Of a stretch of DNA of 64,000 bases, positions 1 through 11,523 are shown piece after piece. Below the pieces are notes generated by a model that was not told where the DNA came from, did no database searches, and saw only the letters and a list, made by a program, of their open reading frames with translations. The stretch lies in NCBI GenBank assembly GCA_030704615.1, contig CM060734.1:17918001-17982000 (forward strand). Direction: 5' to 3'. The stretch comes from Takakia lepidozioides (taxonomy: Eukaryota; Streptophyta; Takakiopsida; Takakiales; Takakiaceae). The position numbers and the translations under genes were made by a program. The first letter of the stretch is position 1. Each line of letters opens with the position of its first letter.

Positions 1-1111
1 CAGTCACATGAACATTAAACTCTGAGTGAAAACGACGTCCATTATGAGTATACGAAAATCCATCAATTGGGTTGAGCACCACCGGTTCTCCAAAAATGTT
101 GGCCCCTTCAACACATCCCGGTATATAGCCAGGATCAGACTCAACCAAGTGGTCATGTTGCTCATGTACTGCCTTTGAGTTTGGAACCATGTCTCCTGTG
201 CCCTGGCTGCTAAAATACTCCTCTGAAGTAACAGATTCATAGTAGAAATTGTTCTTTGTATCACCTTGAACCACCTTGCGAAAACGTCGTTGATCATCTG
301 TATACCAATATCCATCTTCAACCTCGTATAAGGGATCAACCAATGGGGAAGTGCGTCCCAAATACTCCCTCCCAGCTTCCACTTGTGAATCAGATGTCAT
401 CTCTGTAACGCCCAATGTAACTGTTGGATGTGTTGCAGACGGCTCTTCGAATAACCGAACTTGTTGTCTGATCCCATCTAGTGAATGTCGACGTACTTCA
501 ACAGCCTGCAGTGGACTTTCTTCATCATGTGTTATAGATACTTGTCTGCATGACTGTTCTGGTGTATTATCGACATGTGTTTCAACTCCACATACTTGTA
601 CACTAGGTGTGTTTGGAGCTCCCAAGGTGCTTTCTACATGCACATCATTGTGCATGTCATCTTTATGTCGTTTAGTACTTGTGGCCGCTTGTTCCGGTGA
701 AACGGACATTCTATGCTTGCGGGACTGCTCCATACGTGGTAATTCTAGTGATGGAGACCCCATTGACTGACCCATATCATCAAGTCCAAGTACACTGGAA
801 GTGTCTTCATCAGACCCAGTACTGGAGTCGTTCTTTTCGTCATCTATATCTCTGGAGTCCTCGTTTTTTTCAGAACCCTGCTCTTCACTTTCATCCCATT
901 CCTCTATCACCTCTTCGATATCGTCATCTGGAATGTCCAATGCCTCACCTATCCTCTCATACCATGATTTCACATGTTCACGTAAATTGTGAAGAGTAGA
1001 TGCCCATCTGAATGCTTGAATGGACGACATCCTGCATTTGTTTGTTTTGCGAATGTGTACACACCTTGACGACATTTTGCAGCGCCCACATCCAGGTAAC
1101 CCTTCAGTGCT
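1..1111 (-). CDS. Unrecognised acidic protein, partial, runs off left edge
   Basis: The minus strand is open from 1111 to the window edge, about 370 codons, with a TGA at 1114-1112 just upstream. The frame begins with a cysteine-rich stretch (CGRC, then two more Cys within 15 residues; possible zinc site), followed by a likely helical segment containing SWYERIGEALDIPDD, then a long Asp/Glu/Ser-rich tract, a basic patch, and a region rich in charged and aromatic residues near the edge. The first in-frame ATG is at 1075, but a preceding exon ending near 1110 is equally possible, because an overlapping minus frame (1305-1140) carries plausible protein sequence. Codon use looks coding, and the plus-strand frames here are its shadows. 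I do not recognise the family; a transposon-associated or chromatin protein is conceivable. Confidence 0.5.
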
Positions 1112-1114
1112 TCA

Positions 1115-2235
1115 AGTGTTGTTGGTGTGTCTGGATATTTTTTTTCTGCTGCCGGCAATAGAAACAAGATGTTCCAATACTCCAAACTACCCAGTCCCAG
1201 TAGAGGGTTGGGTTCTCCTCTGATGCTGTTGTATGCCTCCGCTGGGGAATCTTGACTCCATTGACTCCTTGTGCTGAGATTTAAAGAATCCAGGGGCCAT
1301 GACAAGAGGGAAATTTAACTGAAGACAAGGAACCCTGATACTAAACTCCCACCCAAGGACTATGACTTAGTCAGTGGCGACCTTAGCTGGCGGCAATGGA
1401 GATTACAGAAAGAGGAAAAGTGTTGGACGCCCTGATCAACCCTGCGATTAGTGCTTAAACAGGAGGGGGGGATTAGGGGTTAGTGGAAGAGAAAGGCGAA
1501 AGAGGGAGCCGAGGTACTGGGAGAAGCGGGAAGCGCTGATGAGAGGCGGTCTATTAATTAGAGGCGGCTCCGGTACGTCCAGCTGGGGGTGTTGAATGAT
1601 TAGAAGAGATAAAAGAGGGAGAAAGCCTTGGGGATGAACTATGGTGAACGTACATAGAACATATCAAAGTGTAGCTTGTTTGACGGAGAAACAGGATGAA
1701 GGGTAATGTTGCCATAGATCAAGAGCAACGATGAGAGAAATTTGTGCCAACTCGAAGGTGGAAGATGATACGACCGTTGGTGGCCGTGGGGCTCCGCCAT
1801 CGCTCCCCCCGCTCGAGCTCCTCTCAATATTTTCAAGGGTATTGGAAGTCAATTAATTTGAGTGAAAGGGCCTCCGTCCCCTCTCTTTAAAAAATAAAAT
1901 AAAAATAGTTTGGCTGACTGACGAAGTTCATTTTCGAACTTTTTTTCGGATGGGTATCTCATGCAAGGGAAGTGAGTGTAGAAGTAGTGGATGGGTTGTG
2001 CTCACCTTGGCACAGATTTGTACTAGTTTCGCAAATTCTCTCACACGAGCATACTTTTGTTTCGCCCATGATATCATATTCTCTGGATATTCCTAGAATA
2101 TATAGAGTATCCCTGTATGCTCATTCTGAGCCCCTACCCAACCTCCATTGATTGATGGTCATCGTTTCCAGCGACTTGTTCCTGAAACGCTTTTTGCTGA
2201 TATGTACAAGTGTTACTATTCAACAAACGGTGACA
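1115..2235. other. No recognisable gene
   Basis: Apart from the minus frame at 1305-1140 that may belong to the gene at the left edge, I see no coding signal. The stretch includes a purine-rich segment around 1400-1640 and short AT tracts near 1890. Confidence 0.4.
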
Positions 2236-2297
2236 AGCTCAAGGCATAGTCCTCCTCTTGAGCATGTGTTCGTAGCAAAACCTATTTACATTGGCAT

Positions 2298-2550
2298 TTG
2301 CACAAGTATCCTTTGCTGCAGGGCTTGAGGTCTCAGTCTCTGGGTCACTGTGACTTGAAAGGCGGAAACAGTCTTCGAGACTGAGAGACATCACATCGGA
2401 GCAACAGTTGGAATGCTTAGAAGTTTGTGTAGAAAGTTGTGGCTTTTGCACAAGTGTCCTTTGCTGCAGGGCTTGAGGTTTCAGTCTCTGGGTCACTGTG
2501 ACTTGAAAGGCGGAACAGTCTTAGAGACATGACATCGGAGCACCAGTTGG
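2298..2550. repeat. Tandem duplication, about 150-bp period
   Basis: The sequence starting gcacaagtatcctttgctgc at about 2298 recurs at about 2448 with a few substitutions and small deletions (for example ggaaacagtcttcgagac against ggaacagtcttagagac). Each copy ends at a conserved acatcggagca..cagttgg. No function is evident. Confidence 0.8.
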
Positions 2551-4850
2551 TTCAATTCTGGGATGTTTGTGTCGAAAGTTGTGCTATAATGCACTCAGTA
2601 ACACCAAAAGGGACAATGGGTCAGAGAATGCTTTGCCAGAGGTGAAAAAGATGTGGGGAGCAAACCAACCATTTCAGTCAACAAAGCTTGTATGTATGTG
2701 GAGGTCAAAGCGGAGAAAAGCGGGTATATGCAGGATCCACAGGAGAGATGGTGGGCCTTCAGCTACGGTACGTGGGCGTCAGAGGTGTTCGGACATGTGT
2801 CCGGACGCTGAGACTGCGGTCGGTGCTATACTGCTGCTGTAAACATGTGGCCCACCCTCATCGTTCCTCTCCAGTCACCAGTCTCAATCCAGCTGCTGCT
2901 TCCATCACGTGCTGGAACGCTGAAGCTTAACTGTGGTCAACACGAGCTTCAAATATCCTGGACCCCGATGCCTTTTTCATTGCCACTCTCGCAATCGGTG
3001 AAACAATCTGGGAACGTCTCTTCCTAGCTAGATCATGTGTGATGTCCGAGAGTCCCAGGGACAATCCACTGCCCTCATGACATGCCGCCTTCTCTTAAAT
3101 CACGTGGTGCAGCGAAGAAGGGGATTGTCAAAGACGGTCAGGAAACACTACGTGCCTAACTTACCATGAACTATTTCACGAAGGAAGCCGAGTCATAGAT
3201 TCCATGTAAGAAGGAAGTCAGCAACAAGCAAATGTTACCGAGGTGGCGAATTCTGTTAGGCCCGCTATGGCGCATGCGACTTGCCAAGTGCAGATAGGCT
3301 GATGAGCATGCAGACACATCTTCACTCATGCTCCACACAGTTTACAGCACATGCTACTCTGCCCCACTCAAAATACTCACAACCAATGTACCATTGCGAC
3401 TTGATGACCAGTGCAAAGGAGAAACTTTATGCAAAGATTGGGTGGGGCCGGCCGTGATCGCCCACTTCACGTTAGACAATAGGCGGCGAGATAAACTCCA
3501 CAAAATCTGGAGTGCAAAGAGGAGTCAAATGGCGGATGGTGTCAAGGCACTGCGGACCCACGCTGTGTACGTGCTGCCCTTTCCTTCAGCGACGTGGAGC
3601 CTTGCCTCTTGGCTGTGCAATCATGCACACACCCTCCGTCCTCTTCTGTAGGACCCACCAGCGTCTCACTGAGTCTGAGTTTGAATGGGCTACCCAGAGA
3701 GATGGTCAGTCGTCGCTGGAATTCTGCGATGACTTGAGAGCGACTCTGGCCGGAGACCTGCGAAAACTGATCCATTGCGGACAACATTCTCCCACCAACA
3801 AGTTAGATGCTACAATCAGTGTTTATAGATTTCGAGTTTCGCAATGTCTGAGCTGCACAAGCCGTGTCCAAATGTGAGTAAAGTTGCCGGTGTATTGCAA
3901 GTGAAATGAGTGGAAGTAAGCCTACGTCGAGAGTGACGATGGTGCATGGTACATGAGGTTGAGGGAAAAAAATATACCTACTGGGCGTTGGCGTGCTTCT
4001 ACCTGCCAAACAAAGCGCTTAGCTCATGCCGCTTTTGAAACTTTCCCTCCTCAACTTTGACTTCTAACTTCAATGGGTCCCATTCTGTAGTTAAAGCCCA
4101 GCGTGAGACCAGGCCGAGAAAAGGAAGTTGAGAAGCACCGATGCTATACAAATTTAGGCTCAGAAACCACTCGTAGTTTGACTGAGATTTAATTCTTGTC
4201 ACAGATATGAGAGATCTATCACGTGCCAGTTTGCTTTACATACTTTTTTCCCCATTTTACGAAATCCTGTCTGCATCCTCTTAAACCAGGAGGGAGATGA
4301 CGGATGAACCGACATGCTCGAGCGAAGCTATCCAGGTGCCGAGAAACCAATCACCCATGAGAATATAATCGAATTCTTCCAGACAGGCTGTAATGTAGTG
4401 GAAGCCACGACTGGAGGATGGATAGGATACACCTATGGTGCCCTTCCGCAAAGTGGTGCTGATTTCTAATTGGCGATCAGATAGTCATGACTGAGGAAGA
4501 AGATCACCTTCACACATATCCGTTCGGCCTCACATATCACATCCAAACATCCAAAATAGAATGATGGTCTACGAGCACATAAAGCATATGAAACATTTGA
4601 AAGGTGTCAAATCTCAGTTGCACACATGGAAGCATGCAAGTCGTGGAGAAATGAAGCGGATAAGACCGGAGTGCTCACAAGTTTGAGCTTGCCATGTGGC
4701 TTTGCAGAATGATAAACAAATGGGTAATGAGGATGTGGAGACTGGAAAACACTGAGATTTTACTGAGAGTAGAAATAATAGGCACGTGGGCCGGCAACTC
4801 TCTCGGGAGGATATGAGCCAAGTTTTAAATAGATTGTCTCCCACGGACTG
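2551..4850. other. Gene-poor stretch upstream of the sugar transporter
   Basis: Only short, unrelated open frames occur on both strands and none resembles a known protein. The last few hundred bases may hold the distal promoter of the gene at 5342; an AT-rich ttttaaatag at about 4823 is a weak TATA-like candidate. Confidence 0.35.
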
Positions 4851-4858
4851 TACTCCTT

Positions 4859-5339
4859 TACTGTCAGTACAAGTTGAGCTTCTTTTTTCTTCTCCTCTGA
4901 GTCACACCACCTTCTCCGTGCTGCAGAGCGGGCTTCAGGTAAAAGGTCCATCTCCCTGGAAACTTTCTGTAGTATACCCTTCTTCCTAAATTCCCCCTCT
5001 GCCCCCCTCCCCTCCACCCTTACTGTCAGTACAAGTTGAGATTCTTCTTCTTCTCACTCCGAGTCACCACCTCCTCGTTGCTGCAGAGCGGGCTTCAGGT
5101 AAAGTCCATCTCCCTGGAAACTTTTTGAAGCACACCCTTCTTCCTGAATTCCCCCTCTCCCCACCTCCTCTCCACCCTTACTGTCAGTACAAGTTGTGCT
5201 TCTTCTTCTTCTCCCTCCGAGTCACCACCTCCTCCTTGGTGCAGAGCGGGCTTCAAGTAAAGTCACCACAAACCCATCTCCCTGAAAACTTTCTGTAGCA
5301 CACCCTTCTTCCTGAATTCTCACTCCCCTCCACCCTCAA
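4859..5339 (+). repeat. 160-bp leader sequence triplicated in front of the STP start codon
   Basis: Three head-to-tail copies start with tactgtcagtacaagttg at 4859, 5021 and 5179 (periods 162 and 158). Each contains a CT-rich tract, gagtcacca, gcagagcgggcttca.gtaaa, and ends in a pyrimidine-rich ctccaccct. The last copy ends two or three bases before the ATG at 5342, so the array probably forms the 5' leader and core promoter. Each copy carries gcttcaggtaaa, which looks like a splice donor, so alternative leader splicing is possible. Confidence 0.85.
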
Positions 5340-5341
5340 GG

Positions 5342-7827
5342 ATGACGGCCGGGGGAGTGGCTACAACTGGCGAGATCAAACACTATGAAGGGCGTACCAC
5401 TGTCTACGTGCTGCTCACATGCCTCCTTGCTGCATGTGGTGGCCTCATGTTTGGCTACGATGTGGGGATTTCAGGTAAGAGACTTGCCCCCTTGTATGAG
5501 TGGATAATTTAAGGCAGCTCCGTTGATCAGAAACACAATGCTCATAACATGACGGGCGAAATACTAAGATGTGGCCTTCTAGACTCTCGTTATAATTTAA
5601 AAGTCTAATAAGAAACTTAAGAGGTCTCCTGTAGATGCTTTCGGTAGACTGTGCAATGTGATACGGAACAGGTATGTTAGGTGTCTTCTAAAACTGATGA
5701 AGAGTTCGAGTAGAAGAGTGATGTTTGCTTCACATGCATGTTTAGAATGTTCAGCTCTTTCTGAGTTCGAGAAATCATCTTGAGTATGCAAGCTTGCATG
5801 TCATCAATTGAACAAAGATTTCAATTTGACATAACCTAGTCATCATTTGCAAGGCTCTTACGAAATGGATGCGATGGCAGGTGGAGTCACGTCTATGAAC
5901 GATTTCCTCCTGAAATTCTTCCCCGATGTGTACCACAAGAAGCAGCTCGCAGTTGAGAATGAGAATGCCTACTGCAAGTACAACAACCAAAAGTTGCAGG
6001 CCTTCACCTCGTCGCTCTACATTGCAGGCCTGGTGTCCACATTCTTCGCATCCTGGACCACTAGAAAGTATGGGCGAAAACTAACTATCTTGGTTGCCGG
6101 GCTTTCCTTCCTTGCCGGCGTGATTCTCAATGCAGCAGCCCAGGACTTAGTCATGCTCATTCTGGGAAGAATCCTTCTCGGTTGGGGTGTTGGCTTTGCC
6201 AATCAGGTCAGTGTTTGGTGCCCTACATGTCTACTTGTCTTGCGATCGCTCAGACTTGCTATTGATAATGAGAACTCAGTGTTGAGTTTTGTATACGGAT
6301 CTCTTCTTATGGAGATACAGTCGTGCACTCACAGCTATATGGAGACTGATGATGCGCGTGATTTTGTCGGCAGGCTGTGCCACTTTACCTTTCAGAGATG
6401 GCGCCTACTAGATGGCGTGGAGGCTTAAACATACTCTTCCAGCTCGCTGTGACCATTGGCATACTCGTCGCCAATCTGATCAATTACGGTACTGAGAAGG
6501 TAGCAGGCTATGGCTGGCGAATTTCACTGGGGTTGGCTGGGATCCCTGCCTTTCTCATCACCTTCGGTGGCATTTTTCTTCCTGATACTCCCAACAGCTT
6601 GGTGCAAAGAGGAAAGCAAGCGGAGGGACGAAGAGTGTTAGAGAGAATTCGAGGCATAACCACAGTGGATGAAGAGTTTGAGGATCTCTTGATGGCTAGT
6701 CGAGAGGCTGAACAAATAACAAACCCCTTCAGGAACATTCTGAAGCGTCGAACCCGACCTCAATTGATCATTTCTATCCTACTCCAGTTCTTCCAGCAGT
6801 TTACAGGCATCAATGCTATCATGTTTTATGCACCTGTGCTCTTCCAAACCTTGGGCTTCAAATCAGATGCCTCCCTCTACTCAGCTGTGATCACCGGAGC
6901 TGTCAACGTTCTTTCCACTGTTGTTGCCATAGTTGTAGTAGACAGGGCTGGTCGAAGGGTCTTGCTCTTGGAGGCCGGTTTCCAAATGTTCATTGCACAG
7001 GTAATTCACATGATCAGTTACTAGTTCCTCCTCATGTACTTGCTCTCATTCCCATTACTTCTCATGGAATGGGGCATACTGTGAAGTTGAGATTGATTGA
7101 CCGCATAGCAGAATTGACCAGTGTAACATTCAGTTTGAACAGTTTCTGGATTTCAAGTGAGGAGTAGCACTAGTTCACCCATTAGATTTTTTTACCATCT
7201 TGAAAATGATGGTACTGTAAGACACTTAAGCTACTCCATACAATTTCACTGTCACAACTGTCTCTCATAGATCTGAATTGGCACGCTGTGCAGGTTGCCA
7301 TCGCCATTGTCCTGGCTGTCGGGATGCATGGAACTCAACTTGCACACTCACTGGGAATCTTAGTTGTGGTACTGGTGTGTGTATATGTGTCCTCTTTTGC
7401 ATGGTCATGGGGCCCACTTGGTTGGCTTATTCCCAGTGAGATCTTCCCACTTGACACGCGCTCATCTGGACAGAGCATCACAGTGTCAGTGAATCTCTTC
7501 TTCACTTTCCTCATCGCCCAGGTCTTCTTGTCCATGTTGTGCACGTTCAAGTGGGGCATTTTCCTCTTCTTTGCGGCGTGGGTGATTGTTATGCAGTTGT
7601 TTGTCTACTTCTTTGTGCCAGAGACCAAGGGGGTGCCTATCGAAGAGATGGAATTAGTGTGGAGAAAGCATTGGTTTTGGAAAAGGTACATTGTTGATGA
7701 AGACACTAGGATTCCGAATGGAGTGGCCTTGGGAGATGTGAAAGCCGGTGGCATGGGAGCACAAAATGAAAATTCCACCAATAGTGGGAATGGCCTCCAC
7801 AATCGGAAAGTTGATAATGCAGTCTAA
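5342..7827 (+). CDS. STP: Monosaccharide/H+ symporter, STP (sugar transport protein) family
   Basis: Four exons, 5342-5474, 5881-6206, 6374-7000 and 7294-7827, join in frame to 540 codons including TAA (539 residues, usual for the family); all introns are GT-AG. The start is fixed by the family-typical N-terminus, a short cytoplasmic tail with YEGRTTVY followed by TM1 and [13 protein letters not shown] spanning the first junction. Other family marks are the GR(K/R) loop after TM2 (RKYGRKLT), [42 protein letters not shown] before the central loop, [16 protein letters not shown] in TM7, DRAGRR, and [11 protein letters not shown] after TM12. Twelve membrane segments are expected. Plant STPs import hexoses with protons across the plasma membrane. 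The tail after the last helix is long and Asn/Gly-rich. No disabling change is seen, so it is probably functional. Confidence 0.95.
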
Positions 7828-8264
7828 CATCATGAGTGTCTAGTAAGGGCATTCAAGCCACTATTTCTTTGATCATTGCACTCACTTATCCAACAGCAGG
7901 TCACAATTTGACAGATGAAACAACGGATGTACACCATATGTCCTTCACTGTCACTCTGAAATTTGCTTACAATTAAACTAGATCCTGTAGCTGAGGGAAT
8001 GATAAATGTCCACATGACACATAGCTTGTTCAGATTTACTAATGATGCAAGATTTGAAGATCCTTGTAAACTACCTCTCTCTCTTATTTCTGCCAGGAAG
8101 GAAGAAAGTTTTTGACTGCATGGAATACTTAAAGGTGGAAGATCCATGTGATTCCCGCTATGTATTCATTGACATATGCTACTCTAGTTGGAAATGTGTC
8201 AAGCTACTTCTTCTTGGCAAAAAGATCTAGTGAATGTATAGGTGTTTCAGGTGAAAAGATCTAC

Positions 8265-8270
8265 AATAAA
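8265..8270 (+). terminator. Candidate polyadenylation signal of the STP gene
   Basis: AATAAA lies about 440 bases after the stop codon, a plausible 3'UTR length. No other perfect AATAAA was noticed between the stop and this point. Confidence 0.4.
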
Positions 8271-9290
8271 AGTTTTGGGACTGGTGAAAATATCACCTTT
8301 TGGCCATGAGTTCCTCCCCACTATTGTAGCCCTCTGAACATTATGAACTTTCGTTCTTTCTTTCATTCTATGACCATGCAGCTTGTTGGAAGCATTGTTC
8401 ATGTTCAACCCTGGAAATCAACTGGCAAAGATTTTTTCAGGATCTTGCTGCGAAGACATGTCAGTATCCAAAACTTTATTCATTTGTTAAATACTTTTAA
8501 GAGACTGTCTTTTCAACTGTTGTAATGGATATCCCTATCCAGTATGTATTGTGTGTATGTAATATCCCACAACAACACAAATGCTCACGTTTGTGTGCAC
8601 AAATGCTTTGTAATTACTCATCGGTCATGCAGTTGAGCCCTGCACACTTGAGAACAAGTGTGATGGTAGTTTCTCCACATTATTTCCCTTTGTAGAGAAC
8701 GCGCTCATGTCATAATCTCCAAAATCAAGTACAACACCCTTTGTTTTTGCTTCAATTCAGTTACCCTTCAGTTGTGACATGAGAACGTGAAGGAGGAAAT
8801 TTTGCGCAGCAACAGTAGGCTTTTCAGACCATGCTCCTCCCCCATCCTCAATTTAGACTGCATGTCTGAAAAGATTATCAAGCACTTAATGTTAGTTGCC
8901 ACGATGAAGGGAAAAAATAGCTGATGATCTCAATGTACTCTAACCAGTGAAACCAAATAAGAAATAAAACCAAAATGTTGCAGAGAGGAGAGAGAACTTG
9001 GTACCTAAGTAGTAAGAAGCAACTGAACATGGCAAAATTCCACACACATGTGCAACTGATACTTCGAACACTCGTGCCATTCCTCCCTACACCCTTGACA
9101 CAAAGTGAAGACTTTTGGAAGCTAAACCACTTCCTCAGTTTCAGGTCAGCAGCAGAAAAAATCCAATTAAGGAAACAGTTTGCACTGTTCCCCTCTTTTT
9201 CTTCCTATCCAGCAACAAGGATTTCATGACCATTGCAGGCCGGTGGGAATTGTGACCCCTTTCTCTACTAGAAAGAATTGAGAATTCAAC
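8271..9290. other. Intergenic, no gene seen
   Basis: AT-rich sequence with short frames only. Its right part is the 3' flank of the minus-strand sulfate-binding-like exons. Confidence 0.4.
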
Positions 9291-9859
9291 CTATAAAGTT
9301 CGAACTCGCTCTTCTATCTTCTCATAAATGCCTTGCTTGCCAAAGAACTTCTCTTGAACAGAATTCCAGTCACCCAACACATCCTCCACCCTCCATGAAT
9401 TTTCCACGGTAGAAAACTTGTGCCTGTACTCTTCCAACACCTGGAGCAACAGCCATATGAAGCATCATCAATATCATTGTACATTCAAACACCCTCATGT
9501 TTCAATTAGGTTGTTTATCATCCAGTTAAACCACGTTTCCACCAGAGGTTATCTAAGGCAACACAACATAGAGTTTGCAGCTATGTTACAGGATAGGGAT
9601 GTTGTTCTGTAAATTTAAATACAGATTGGCTGCATTTATCTCCACCGCTTCTGAGAGTGCCTTACAGGTTTTTCAAGTAAAGAACCAACATTTTCAAAAT
9701 GACTGGGTCAAGTTGAAAGGTAGATACCTCTGGTAAAATGGGCCGTAGACCTAGTTCAGCAAACTGTCTTTGGGCAGGGGGCGAAAAGAGAAAGTCCACA
9801 AATGCGTCACAGACTTCTTTGGTGCCACTTTTCATTGCATTTTTGTCCACCACTGCAAC
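9291..9859 (-). pseudogene. Sulfate/thiosulfate ABC-type substrate-binding protein, last two exons only
   Basis: Two minus-strand exons are clear. 9859-9728 (44 codons, acceptor CAG at 9862-9860, donor GTATCT) encodes VAVVDKN...GTKEVCDAF and FLFSPPAQRQFAELGLRP. 9440-9291 (50 codons including TAG) encodes the C-terminus with LGDWNSVQEKFFGKQGIYEKI. Both match the last part of periplasmic sulfate-binding proteins, where the VVDKN and FL.(S/T)P.AQ..FA blocks form the hinge-proximal end of the second lobe. The junction is in phase 0. Such nuclear genes are known in green algae as plastid sulfate-import components. The ~250 residues expected upstream are not found in the next 300 bases, where an unrelated repeated element begins, so this is either a truncated gene or one with a very long intron. 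Confidence 0.75.
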
Positions 9860-10181
9860 CTGCGGCAGAGGAACACATCTCATCATGAGACACGTTCATG
9901 TGTGTAGGGATGTTTTTGCTGTTAGCATGTTAAGGTGCAGATGAAATGAAATCCCTTTGAGAATGCTACATCCAGAACCAGCAACATGCTCAAGTGCCAC
10001 CTCATATAGTAAAACCATGTTATTAGCTACACCGAATAAATGAGTCTCCCTTCTGGTGCTTTAGAGAAGATTAGAGATCCATGTCTATAATATCTCTGTT
10101 CGGACTTGCAGTAATGTGCCAGTTGAGTCCAATCAGCAAAGGCACCGGCAAAGTGGATGATCTAGCAATGAAGCAAGAACT

Positions 10182-10944
10182 TTGCTCACATCTTTGCACA
10201 TAAAAAATGCAGAGGAAAGTACGAAGTGGGAGACAACCTCAGGCTATGATTCTACCCTTCAACCAAATTCCTATTGTTATGGATTTGGCTTGGAAAGAAT
10301 TCAGTCCTCCAGAGTCTTTGGCACACTTTACCAGATTATGCGCATTTGGTTGCCAGTGGCAACTCGGATTAAAGTTCTTCCAACTGACAGACCCATTGAA
10401 GATCACCATTTTGCGTGGTACTGGTCTGAGGCAGGAACCATGCTGAAGGAATTAATTGTCTTCCAAATTGTTCATGGATTCATTTACACCAAGACCAAGG
10501 AGGTACCTAGTTTGGTCATGGGTTGTGGACTGTATTATGCTGCTTGTTTTATTTCACGCTATCACATTGAGCAGCAGAAAATGCAGATGAGATTTCAGAC
10601 TTATTCAAGTGGGGAGCATTGGATGTTACCTTCAGTTCCACCACACACATATCTGTATGATGTAAGGATCATGCTTCAGAAGGATCCCCAACTTCGTTCT
10701 TGGTTTACTTTTGCTCTGGCGAACTTGGGTCTTGACCACATTTTTCCCAAGGGGCATGAAGCCATGAAGTGGTTACAAAGTCATTGGCTCACCACTCAAC
10801 TATGCAGATGATGAGCTACGGGCATATACTAATCTTGCCCGAAAGAGGTTGACACAAGTTTTACAATATAAGCTTCCAGATATGGTGGGCATACACTGTA
10901 TGCCACTCAGGATTCCTGCGAAGCCACCGAAGGTCAGGAAATAG
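10182..10944 (+). pseudogene. Unrecognised repeated protein element, copy A (frameshifted)
   Basis: A long plus-strand coding stretch includes AWKEFSPPESL, MRIWLPVATRIKVLP, AGTMLKELIVFQIVHGFIY, VPSLVMGCGLYYAACFISRY and HIEQQKMQMRF, and after a frameshift near 10770 ends with NYADDELRAYTNLARKRL and a basic tail AKPPKVRK before TAG at 10942. Another frameshift lies near 10325. The same protein, with a longer N-terminal coiled-coil region, occurs in opposite orientation at 40033-40910, so this is a mobile or virus-derived sequence rather than a host gene. I cannot name the family; a gag- or coat-like structural protein is possible (inference only). Confidence 0.5.
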
Positions 10945-11179
10945 TAGGGCCAACGGCCCAAAACGTAAATCAGAGATCTAAGATATTTTTTGTAGGTTGT
11001 AGCTTTTGTTTTTTGCATCATACTCGAGACAAATCCCTTGTCATTAAAGCTTCAGGAGTGGGGCCCAGCAGATTAGATCTCATCACTATAACAGTGTGTC
11101 TGGGCAGTGTATTTTCAATGAACAAGGGTGTACGGATGCGCTTAAGTGAGCTTAATTTTAAACTTGGATACCCAAGCAG

Positions 11180-11455
11180 CTTTACAGGCCTCGCCATTAA
11201 TTTACAGCCCTCTTACTTGGAATAACTTAGCCGTGGAGAGGGCTGATCTCTTTCTTTTTCAAGAAAATCGGATGGGGGTCCATATCCGCCTTCAGCCCCT
11301 TGAGGTCTTCTGTCTGTTTGCATTAAGCATCCCACAGGTTCTGTTACCCATGTTCAGTAAACCTATTGCGTTTTGCTTACTCTTTGAACGTATTGGACAA
11401 TGAGAGTCAGAATAACCAATCAACGAAAATGTATTTGTTAGACTTGTCTTGCTTC
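11180..11455. repeat. Dispersed repeat, copy duplicated at 13690-13935
   Basis: The segment starting with taatttacagccctcttac and running through ggaataacttagcc, the GTTCTGTTACCCATG block and ccaatcaacgaaaatg is repeated nearly base for base at about 13690-13935 in the same orientation. It has no coding support. Confidence 0.75.
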
Positions 11456-11460
11456 ATTTA

Positions 11461-11489
11461 AATGGCCGCTGATGATCCCGATTCCGGCG

Positions 11490-11523
<34 letters not shown>
